Assembly (NCBI RefSeq): GCF_019966575.1
Contig: NZ_JAINFK010000004.1
Location: 62,001-126,000 of the forward strand
Origin: Oricola cellulosilytica
GTDB lineage: Bacteria > Pseudomonadota > Alphaproteobacteria > Rhizobiales > Rhizobiaceae
Length of the DNA: 64,000 bases
Reading direction: 5' to 3'
Part shown: positions 51,566 to 58,281 of the stretch, one piece after another
Layout of the letters: every line of letters begins with the position of its first letter
Numbering within the stretch: position 1 is the stretch's first letter
Program-made: the position numbers and the translations under genes
The notes under the pieces: model-generated
Told to the model about the DNA's origin: nothing
The model's database searches: none
What the model saw: only the letters and a program-made list of their open reading frames with translations

Positions 51566-52423
51566 TCAGTCCGGGAAAGCGCGCTTGAACAGCTCGCGCG
51601 TCTCCTTGGCGAAATCCTCGTCGAATTTCTCCGACGTGCTGTTGTTGCGCGGATCGGCGACGCGCGCGTTGAGTTGCGACTGGGTGACGCCGGACGCCTG
51701 CCGCTCTCCGCCGGGGGTCACCGTCTTGACGACGCCGGATCCCATATAGCGCTCGAGGACGCGGACGCCCGGCTCGGACGTCGTCAGCAGCCGCAGCTCC
51801 TCCTTCATGGCGTCGTCGTAGCCCTGATCCTTGGTGAGCTGCTTCACCCAGTTGTCGGCCGTCGTCAGGCGCTGCGCGCCCTTGGTGCGCTTTTCCTCGG
51901 CCGAGCCCTGGAAGCCCTCCGGGGCCAGGCTTTCCAGCAGGGCGTTGTTGTCCTGCGGCTTGTCGATCAGTCCCTTCTCGGCGGCCGCCTCGAAGAATTT
52001 CGGGATTGCGGCGATCTGCTTTTGCGTGAACTCCGCCTCGTGGGCGATCTCGCGGAACAGCGAAACCGCCTTGTCGTCCTCGGCGATCGAGCTCTTGATG
52101 CTGTCCGGCCACTCGAAACTGTAGGCCTCGGGTTTTTCCGGCTTGCCCTCCGGCTTGTTCTTGGCGAGCTCGTCGCGCGCGCCCCTGTAGGCGCCCCAAA
52201 CCTTGTCGATCGTCTCTTGATCGGACTGCCCCTTCAGGTGGTCGGGGATCCCGTCCGGCAAATGCAGGTCCGCGGCCGCGCCGTCGGCCCCGCCGATCGG
52301 GTCCGTCCTGCCGCCCTGCGTCGGGTCCTGCGACGAATTTTTTTGCTGGTTGCCGCCGGGGGTCTCCAGCGGCGGGGTGTCGGCGGCCGGGTCGAGGCCG
52401 TGATCGGTGTCCTGTTCGCTCAT
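51566..52423 (-). CDS. Capsid assembly scaffolding protein (T7 gp9-like)
   Basis: 285 residues from the ATG at 52423 (the longer open frame is antisense-like). It is highly charged and low in hydrophobic residues, with an acidic, disordered N-terminus (MSEQDTDHGLDPAADTPPLE) and helices such as AEDDKAVSLFREIAHEAEF, TADNWVKQLTKDQGYDDAMK and a basic C-terminus ending FAKETRELFKRAFPD. This is typical of scaffolds, whose C-terminal helix binds capsid subunits. It lies between the connector module and the capsid gene, as in T7. Confidence 0.82.
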   Translation of the reverse strand: MSEQDTDHGLDPAADTPPLETPGGNQQKNSSQDPTQGGRTDPIGGADGAAADLHLPDGIPDHLKGQSDQETIDKVWGAYRGARDELAKNKPEGKPEKPEAYSFEWPDSIKSSIAEDDKAVSLFREIAHEAEFTQKQIAAIPKFFEAAAEKGLIDKPQDNNALLESLAPEGFQGSAEEKRTKGAQRLTTADNWVKQLTKDQGYDDAMKEELRLLTTSEPGVRVLERYMGSGVVKTVTPGGERQASGVTQSQLNARVADPRNNSTSEKFDEDFAKETRELFKRAFPD

Positions 52424-52424
52424 G

Positions 52425-52880
52425 TCATGCGTCCTGTGCTTGCGGGGATTGCGGCCGGTTATCCGCCTGGGCGATGGCCGCGAGAATGGCCCTGACGAAA
52501 TTGCAGCGTGTCTGGTGCGCGATGCAAAGCGGCGTGATGGCCTCCATCGGAAGCTGCGCCTCCTCCGGATAGGCCTCGGCGCGCAGCGTCTGGTCGAGAA
52601 GCTGCTCGAGCACGCGCCGGCCGGCCGGCGTCGAGAAACAGTCACGGAAGTCGTTCGCCTTGCGCTTCATCGCCGCCTGCGACTGCCGCCGCTGCTCGGC
52701 GAGCGCCGCCGGCGCGCTGTCGATCGCGCCCCAGCCGGTTTCGTCGCCGCCGATCGCCCGGCTGAACGCGCCGAGAAGATCGTCGAGGGCCGGCTGGTCG
52801 ATATCGGGTCCGTCGACGAAACGCTCCTCGTCGCCGGGATCGATGCCGTGATCGTTCGATTTGTCGATTGCTTCGGTCAT
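52425..52880 (-). CDS. Bbp19-like phage protein
   Basis: 151 residues. The central block DFRDCFSTPAGRRVLEQLLD and the C-terminal HQTRCNFVRAILAAIAQAD match the small Bbp19-type protein found between portal and scaffold genes in many podoviruses. The N-terminal half is acidic and probably disordered. It lies 1 nt before the scaffold start. Function unknown; the conserved place suggests head assembly. Confidence 0.65.
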   Translation of the reverse strand: MTEAIDKSNDHGIDPGDEERFVDGPDIDQPALDDLLGAFSRAIGGDETGWGAIDSAPAALAEQRRQSQAAMKRKANDFRDCFSTPAGRRVLEQLLDQTLRAEAYPEEAQLPMEAITPLCIAHQTRCNFVRAILAAIAQADNRPQSPQAQDA

Positions 52881-52902
52881 GCGTGTCCTGTTCTCCGCTT
52901 GC

Positions 52903-54483
52903 CTAGGCCGCCGGCTGGGCCTGCGGCGGCGGTTGCTCCGGCTGCGCCGCCTGTTGCTGGCGGGCGATCATTTCGGCGATCATGTTCTGGATCTGCTTCT
53001 TCTCGGTTTCCGAGCGCATGAGCTTTTCCGGGATGCCGAGCTTGCGGCCGATATCGGTGAACACGTCCTCGATGCGCGCGGTCAGCATCATCATCTGCTG
53101 GCCGCCGAGGCCTGCGATGATCTGCAGCCATTCGACCAGGGACGAAACGTCCTGCGCCTGCTGCAGCTTGGCGATCGGCGAGACCACCTCGACCCGCGTG
53201 ATCAGCTGGTCGATGTCGAGATCGATCTCGATCAGGTTTCGGCGGTGCAGGATGTCCATCAGCCGCTGCACCAGAGGCCGGATGATCTCGAGGATCAGCC
53301 GCGCATAGGCGCCCGACAGGTCCTGGCTCAAGCGCTTCATCCGCTCGACGATCTCGGTCGCCGAGCGCACCGCCCCGCTGTCAGGCGGCAGCGTGTCGTC
53401 GAGCATGACCGTTTTCACGTTCTCGCGCAGATCCTGTAGGATCAGGTTGGACACGTCGAAGCGGCCGGGAACGTCGAGCTTCTGCAGCGAGGCGCCCATG
53501 CTTCCGCCGGTCGCGGACACCTGCCACATCGCGCCCGGCACCATCTTCGCCGTCTTCGGGTTGAACACCCGGTCGTTGCGGTAGGCCCACAGGCCGAGAA
53601 TGGCGAAGGCGGCCGCCTTGATCGTCAGCTCCGTGACCTTGTTCAGCGTCTTGGCGGTCGGCAGGCCCATCAGCCCCGGCCCGCGGCCCATCGCCTCGCC
53701 GGGCACCTTGTAGAAGCGCGGCGTCAGCCAGGGGCACGTCTTCTCGTCATGCGCGAAAATAGCCGCCTCGTCCTCCTGGTCGGCACACATCGCGGTGAAT
53801 TCCCACTTGCGGGACTTGTGGTTGAACTCGCTCGCCTGGATGATTGCGACCATGTGGTCGGGCTTGTCGCGGATTATCGACTGCAGGCGGTCGGAAAACA
53901 CCGGGTCCGGCCACAGCGTCGGCAGGTCGGACGCCCGGAATTCCTTTTTCCAGTAAACGCCGTTGACGCGGCCGGTGCCGTCCTCGCGCAGCGCGATCTC
54001 GGCCGCCGGAACGGACACGAAGCGGGCGATGTCGTGCTCGTCCTCGATGATCAGCATGGCGCCCGTTCCGGCGAAGAGATCGAGATACATCTCGCCGGAC
54101 GCGACGGCGAAATCGGCCCCTTCCAGCACCGCGGCGATCTTCTTCGTGATCACCTCGAGCTCTTCCTCGATCGCCTTCTTGCGGTCGCCGTCGATATTCA
54201 GATACGGCCCGACCTTGAGCTCGAAGAACCGTTGAAACGCGGGCGTCACGTCCTGCTGCATCCGGCCAGCGAAACGGAACGCGGCCTTGGTCGCTGTGCT
54301 GTCGAAGATGCGGTCGACCTTGCCCGAGGTGCTGCCGGACTTTCCGCCGGACGGCGTGCGGTAGGGCAGCACGTATTCGTGCAGCTCGTCGACGCGCTGC
54401 TTCTGCGGCCGGCAATCCTCATAGGCGGAAGCGCAGGCCTTGGCGACGGCTTTCGTGTTGCGGGCGGGCTTGTCTGCAGGCAC
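52903..54483 (-). CDS. Head-tail connector (portal) protein, T7 gp8-like
   Basis: 526 residues from the GTG at 54483, preferred because GGAGG lies just upstream and the longer frame overlaps the previous gene. KQRVDELHEYVLPYRTPSGG, FDSTATKAAFRFAGRMQQDV and TPAFQRFFELKVG are the N-terminal wing of Head-tail_con portals. ATEIVERMKRLSQDLSGAYA is the stem and clip region, and the tail is Gln/Pro-rich (ARQQQAAQPEQPPPQAQPAA). Twelve copies would form the DNA gate for packaging and ejection. Confidence 0.9.
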   Translation of the reverse strand: MPADKPARNTKAVAKACASAYEDCRPQKQRVDELHEYVLPYRTPSGGKSGSTSGKVDRIFDSTATKAAFRFAGRMQQDVTPAFQRFFELKVGPYLNIDGDRKKAIEEELEVITKKIAAVLEGADFAVASGEMYLDLFAGTGAMLIIEDEHDIARFVSVPAAEIALREDGTGRVNGVYWKKEFRASDLPTLWPDPVFSDRLQSIIRDKPDHMVAIIQASEFNHKSRKWEFTAMCADQEDEAAIFAHDEKTCPWLTPRFYKVPGEAMGRGPGLMGLPTAKTLNKVTELTIKAAAFAILGLWAYRNDRVFNPKTAKMVPGAMWQVSATGGSMGASLQKLDVPGRFDVSNLILQDLRENVKTVMLDDTLPPDSGAVRSATEIVERMKRLSQDLSGAYARLILEIIRPLVQRLMDILHRRNLIEIDLDIDQLITRVEVVSPIAKLQQAQDVSSLVEWLQIIAGLGGQQMMMLTARIEDVFTDIGRKLGIPEKLMRSETEKKQIQNMIAEMIARQQQAAQPEQPPPQAQPAA

Positions 54484-54490
54484 CTTCCGG

Positions 54491-54688
54491 TCAGCCTCCC
54501 AGCGCGGATTTCTTGCGGTCGTCGCGATAGGCGAGCGAACGCCGCAGGCTGGACGCGCGGGCGGCGAGCGCGACCTTCTGGTCGGCTTCGGCATCGGCCT
54601 TGCTGGCCTTCTCGTAGCGTTCCCGCTGCAGCGCCTTTTCGCCCGCGGACGGCCCCTCGGGGCGCTTGATGCCGAACAATGTCTCCAT
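54491..54688 (-). CDS. Small charged phage protein, unknown
   Basis: 65 residues from the ATG at 54688. Highly charged, mostly helical (GEKALQRERYEKASKADAEA and ASSLRRSLAYRDDRKKSALG). It lies 7 nt before the portal start, and a copy of the 13-bp phage motif lies 51 bp upstream of it. No function recognised. Confidence 0.6.
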   Translation of the reverse strand: METLFGIKRPEGPSAGEKALQRERYEKASKADAEADQKVALAARASSLRRSLAYRDDRKKSALGG

Positions 54689-54723
54689 GTCGGTTCTCCC
54701 GTGCGGTGGAATTGGCGGGCAGG

Positions 54724-55167
54724 TTACGGGCGGCATTCGGCTGTTACCTTTTGCGTTTCGCCAAACAGCGGCGGCCGGTGCCAGGTCCGGATGTCGGTGG
54801 AGCGAAGCGTTTCCGCGGTCGGCTGGAAACCGACAAGCGTCGCCATCCGCCGCCCAGCGGCATGGCCGTCGCGGATCCTGCAGATCAGGTGATCCCAGGG
54901 CATGATCTCGGCGGTTCGCATCAGAATGGCGCGGATGACGGTGACGCCGGCACGGCCGCGCAGGTCGGCCGAGACGGTCAGCCAGGCCTCGTATGTGTCC
55001 GGACCGGCCGGCGCCAGGCCACAGACCGCCACCGGCTTGCCGTCGAGGCACACGGTCCAGGCCGGGAAATCGGAAATCTGCCGGCAAAGCAGGTTGAAGC
55101 GGCGCGCCCCGCAATGCGGACGCACCGCGGCCAGGTCCCCGATCGCCGCCGGCCGCCATTCGATCAT
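54724..55167 (-). CDS. GNAT-fold phage protein (acetyltransferase-like)
   Basis: 147 residues, ATG overlapping the large-terminase stop (ATGA). The N-terminus MIEWRPAAIGDLAAVRPHCG and the C-terminal HAAGRRMATLVGFQPTAETL follow the GNAT pattern, where a helix precedes a final LGF-like strand. Similar small GNAT-like proteins occur near structural genes of T7-like phages. Catalysis is not certain because the acetyl-CoA loop is weak. A phage motif lies within the last codons. Confidence 0.6.
   Translation of the reverse strand: MIEWRPAAIGDLAAVRPHCGARRFNLLCRQISDFPAWTVCLDGKPVAVCGLAPAGPDTYEAWLTVSADLRGRAGVTVIRAILMRTAEIMPWDHLICRIRDGHAAGRRMATLVGFQPTAETLRSTDIRTWHRPPLFGETQKVTAECRP
54740..54752 (-). promoter_or_regulatory. 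Phage motif AAAAGGTAACAGC, copy 4 (connector operon)
   Basis: Exact copy in the last codons of the GNAT-like gene, 51 bp upstream of the small gene at 54491-54688 and the portal operon. Confidence 0.45.
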
Positions 55168-56744
55168 GTCCGGAACACGTCGAAATCGGACGAGGCGACA
55201 TGCGCGCTCCCCGAATTGCCGTCATCGTCATCGTCCTGCGGCCCCATCTTGTCGCCGCGGCCGCCCATCAGGTCGCCGCGCTCGATACCGGTCAGGCCGA
55301 CCAGATCCATGACGCCGTATTGCAGCGCATCGTGCGGGTTGGAAAATTCGTTCTTCTCCGGGAGCGGGTCCGTGCGCTCCTCGTTGCCGCGACGCTTGCG
55401 GTAGCGGTAGGCCGAGTTGAAGCCCTTGCGCAGCTTCGGGCATTTCCGCCCGTCGATCAGCAGCGCCGGCACCTTCGGGCGGATCGAGTAGCGCAGGAGC
55501 TGGCGCACCCCGTCCTGGCGGGGGCCGAGCTCGTTGGTCTCTGAAGGAAAGATCGGGATGTTGAGGATCACGGAACCGGTCTCGAAGAAGCTCTTGTCGC
55601 CGGTCTCGCTGTCACCTCCGGAAAATCCTGCGAGGTCGCCGGTCGCGCGCTCGATCCGGTATCCGCGGAATTCCGTCTGCAGGATCATCTTGCAGTTGCG
55701 GAAGAAGCCCGAAGGGCCGATCCGGCCGGGGCAGTATTCGCGAAGAACGCGCAGCTGCCCCTCCGGCGTGTACTGCTTCACCAGCATCGCCGGTCCCGTG
55801 ACGCCCTGGTCGAAGCTCAAGCGCAGCGGCAGGCCGGGGATCGGGTCGAATCCGTCATGCTCGCAATGGACGTCGTCGTCATATTCGGGATAGACCGGCT
55901 CGCCCTCGCGGGAATAACCCCATTGGCCGTCGATCATGCGGCGCACCCACCATGGCCTGTGCGCGTTCGTTTCCGCCAAATCTATGTATTCCTGCCGGGT
56001 AACGCCGATGCGGTTCTCGCCGTTTGGCCCCCTGCCGGACGGCTGGCGATACAGCTTGTGGTTTTTCGGCTTTTCCTCCTCGAACACGCGATAGACCCAG
56101 TTTTCCGGGTCCGGCGGATTGAGGTCTAGCGTGATGCCCGTGTAGTAGTCGGTAACGCCGCCGAAAAATGCTTTCGGCGGATAGCGACGAAGCTGCGACC
56201 GTCCGACCAGATAGGTCAGGACGTCGCCCGATTGCTGGTCGGCCTCGCCCATGTTGCCGGTGGTGAACTCGATGCCGCGAAGCGCCGCGTCGACGTCGGC
56301 ATCCTGGATCGCCTGGAACACCATCTCGAAGAACAGGTTTCCGCCGTCCGGCATCTCGAAAACCAGCGTGTGGGTTGCCTTGCGGTTTTCCCCGCCCGAC
56401 CAGTCGCCGACATCCGGGCCGAACCACCGCCACCAGGAGCGGATCGTAGATCCCCAAAGATTGGCGTAGGTGTCGCGGATCTCGAGGTGGCGGTGCAGCC
56501 GGTGCCCGGCATATTTGCCGGACGTGCATTTCGGTATCTGCCGGCCGCACACGAGCTTGTCGAAGAAGTTGACGTTGGTCTTTCCGGAGCCGACCGGTCC
56601 CATCAGCCCGCGAACGCTGTTCGTCCGGTCGAGCATGAAGTTGCGCGCCACCGGGCCGGGCGGCGTATAGCCGTTGATATCGATCTTCTCGAGCTGCAGC
56701 TTCTTGTAGAGCGCGATGACCTGGGCGGTTGTATCGGCGGTCAT
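55164..56744 (-). CDS. Terminase large subunit
   Basis: 526 residues from the ATG at 56744, which overlaps the preceding small gene's stop (ATGA). The ATPase domain has Walker A GPVGSGKT (49-56) and a following region with EMPDGGNLFFEMVFQAIQDA. The nuclease domain begins around LRLSFDQGVTGPAM with the first metal aspartate, and FSNPHDALQYGVMDLVG is the conserved C-terminal aspartate motif. It pumps DNA into the prohead through the portal and cuts concatemers. Confidence 0.93.
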   Translation of the reverse strand: MTADTTAQVIALYKKLQLEKIDINGYTPPGPVARNFMLDRTNSVRGLMGPVGSGKTNVNFFDKLVCGRQIPKCTSGKYAGHRLHRHLEIRDTYANLWGSTIRSWWRWFGPDVGDWSGGENRKATHTLVFEMPDGGNLFFEMVFQAIQDADVDAALRGIEFTTGNMGEADQQSGDVLTYLVGRSQLRRYPPKAFFGGVTDYYTGITLDLNPPDPENWVYRVFEEEKPKNHKLYRQPSGRGPNGENRIGVTRQEYIDLAETNAHRPWWVRRMIDGQWGYSREGEPVYPEYDDDVHCEHDGFDPIPGLPLRLSFDQGVTGPAMLVKQYTPEGQLRVLREYCPGRIGPSGFFRNCKMILQTEFRGYRIERATGDLAGFSGGDSETGDKSFFETGSVILNIPIFPSETNELGPRQDGVRQLLRYSIRPKVPALLIDGRKCPKLRKGFNSAYRYRKRRGNEERTDPLPEKNEFSNPHDALQYGVMDLVGLTGIERGDLMGGRGDKMGPQDDDDDGNSGSAHVASSDFDVFRT

Positions 56745-56998
56745 GGCTCGCCCCTTCGATGAACGAAGTCGAGACATTTCTCGAAGCGCCGCGCCGACGC
56801 GCCGACCCAGCCGATGCGGACAAAACCGAATGGCAAGTGGATCTCGACATTCGGATCGCGCAGGCTGGCGTGGAAGCCGAACGAGATCGCCCACCAGCCG
56901 ACGAACCAGAAATAGCACTGGAAGCGGTCGATCGGATCCCAGCCGAAGCAGCGCCGGCGCGTGAATTCGCGTTCGATGGAAGGATCGAGCTTGCTCAT
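56741..56998 (-). CDS. Small phage protein with aromatic hydrophobic core, unknown
   Basis: 85 residues from the ATG at 56998, which has GAGAGG upstream. FQCYFWFVGWWAISFGFHAS is very aromatic and probably membrane-interacting; the flanks are basic (EREFTRRRCFGWD, ARRFEKCLDFVHRRGEP). It is coupled to the large-terminase gene by ATGA. Function unknown. Confidence 0.6.
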   Translation of the reverse strand: MSKLDPSIEREFTRRRCFGWDPIDRFQCYFWFVGWWAISFGFHASLRDPNVEIHLPFGFVRIGWVGASARRFEKCLDFVHRRGEP

Positions 56999-57276
56999 CG
57001 CCTCTCTCCCCCCGACCCCCGGCCCACCGAGTTTGGTTTCCCGCACATACCCAAACCGGGACCTTCCGTTTTGAAGCCCGAAAATCGCACGGGCTTGCCC
57101 CTATCTCTGCGCGAAACCCGAATTCGGGGAATGGCCCGGCCTGCGCGGCCATGCGCGAGGCGGGTGGGGTGGCCGGACGGATCGCGCTTCTCCTGCCGTT
57201 TCAGCGGGCCGGCCATGTGGTCGGCCTGCTGAAACTCTATCAGCGGGCCGAAAGGCGATTTTGCCAATGATTTCAT
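56995..57276 (-). CDS. Possible small phage gene between terminase subunits
   Basis: 93 residues, strongly basic and Gly/Arg-rich (RLAHGRAGRAIPRIRVSRRD). Protein character is weak, but the arrangement is suggestive: its ATG directly follows the small-terminase stop (TAG-ATG, with GAGGG upstream), and its stop overlaps the next ATG (ATGA). It exactly fills the gap. It could equally be a non-coding leader. Confidence 0.35.
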   Translation of the reverse strand: MKSLAKSPFGPLIEFQQADHMAGPLKRQEKRDPSGHPTRLAHGRAGRAIPRIRVSRRDRGKPVRFSGFKTEGPGLGMCGKPNSVGRGSGGERR

Positions 57277-57879
57277 CTACTTGCCCTCATCGTGAGACGG
57301 CGCGCCGTGAGACGGCCCGGCGTCGTCGTCGCTAAGTGGTTGATTTTCCTCGGTTTCGGAATAGGCGATCTTCACGCCTTCGAGCAGCTTGCCGAACGCC
57401 TGGTCGATGTTCTCGCCGGTCTCGACCGGCGCGCCCAGGTTGATGAACAGCGCCCCGGCGTTCGCCCCCGGCAGCTCGATCGCGGTCGGCAGCTTCTGCG
57501 CCACGTAGGGCGCCAGATCGTTCATGACCTTGCGGTGATACTCGGCCGCCTCGATCTTCTTGCACCCCAGCGTCCGGGCGATCACGTCGATCGGCGTGGC
57601 GACGATCTCGGCCATCGCCAGGATTGGATGCCGCCCGGTCGCCTCGATCAGCTTCACCAGCTCTTTGGTCGACTTGCCGAGCGAGCCCTTCGGCCGGCCC
57701 GGCCCGGTGCGCGTCGTCTGGCCGTCCGGCGTCTTGATCTCGCCGAACACGCTGGATCCGGCGAACAGCTCGTTCTGGATCGGCGCGTCCGCCTCGCCGC
57801 GCAGCTCATCGGCCAGCTCGCCCGCCTTGCCGTCGAGATCGAGCGCCTTGCCGACGCCGGTCTGCTTCTCACCGGCCAT
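57277..57879 (-). CDS. Terminase small subunit
   Basis: 200 residues from the ATG at 57879 (a GTG at 57885 is possible; the ribosome-binding site GGGGGTGA favours the ATG). After a disordered acidic start comes GRPKGSLGKSTKELVKLIEA, a basic segment typical of TerS DNA-binding regions, then a helical domain (MAEIVATPIDVIARTLGCKK and IEAAEYHRKVMNDLAPYVAQ) usual for phage TerS. The same domain pattern recurs in the 60242-61030 protein. The GGAAC-box array begins 55 bp upstream and is its most likely cis-acting target. Confidence 0.8.
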   Translation of the reverse strand: MAGEKQTGVGKALDLDGKAGELADELRGEADAPIQNELFAGSSVFGEIKTPDGQTTRTGPGRPKGSLGKSTKELVKLIEATGRHPILAMAEIVATPIDVIARTLGCKKIEAAEYHRKVMNDLAPYVAQKLPTAIELPGANAGALFINLGAPVETGENIDQAFGKLLEGVKIAYSETEENQPLSDDDAGPSHGAPSHDEGK

Positions 57880-57933
57880 ATTCACCCCCTTTTTTATTCA
57901 AGTGGCTGAAATCGCGACGTTTTTTCGCGGTCT

Positions 57934-58164
57934 GGAACAATGGAACAAGCGCCGTTCCAAGGAAACCAAGGGATAACCCTTTGATATCTCTCTGATATTC
58001 AGAATGTGGAACAATGGAACAATGGAACACGCAATCCTTCATGCGCGCGCGCGTAGGCGAGGCATCAACGTTCCAGCGTTCCATTGTTCCACATCTCGAT
58101 TGCTGCATTGTTTTCAACGGCTTGCGCCATCGGCATATTGGAACGGGGCATGTTCCGCCGTTCC
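57934..58164. promoter_or_regulatory. Dyad-symmetric array of twelve GGAAC/GTTCC boxes (candidate packaging or replication site)
   Basis: Forward GGAAC boxes start at 57934, 57942, 58008, 58016, 58024 and 58140. Reverse GTTCC boxes start at 57954, 58070, 58078, 58086, 58152 and 58160. Within clusters the period is 8 bp, usually as TGGAACAA repeats. Reflected about 58049, every box falls exactly on another, so the 231-bp array is symmetric at single-base precision. It occupies the otherwise gene-free gap between the replicative ATPase gene and the small-terminase gene. A multi-subunit DNA-binding protein such as TerS (a pac/cos site) or a replication initiator is the obvious ligand; a repressor is possible. 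Confidence 0.75.
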
Positions 58165-58232
58165 ACCCCTGCCCGCTTGCCTCCCGAAAACCCGCGCGGT
58201 CAGTTTTCTGCAAACTATGGGTCGGGGTCGGG

Positions 58233-58245
58233 GCTGTTACCATTT
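58233..58245 (-). promoter_or_regulatory. Phage motif, copy 5 (one mismatch)
   Basis: AAATGGTAACAGC on the minus strand, in the spacer just downstream of the ATPase gene and upstream of the GGAAC array and the terminase operon. Confidence 0.35.
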
Positions 58246-58281
58246 GCCGCGCGATCCGGGTCGGGGCAGGACGCACCGCGT

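Noticed and set aside
57934-58164. Possible CRISPR array
   Set aside because: The repeated unit is only 5-8 bp, orientations alternate symmetrically, and there are no spacer-length intervals or cas genes.
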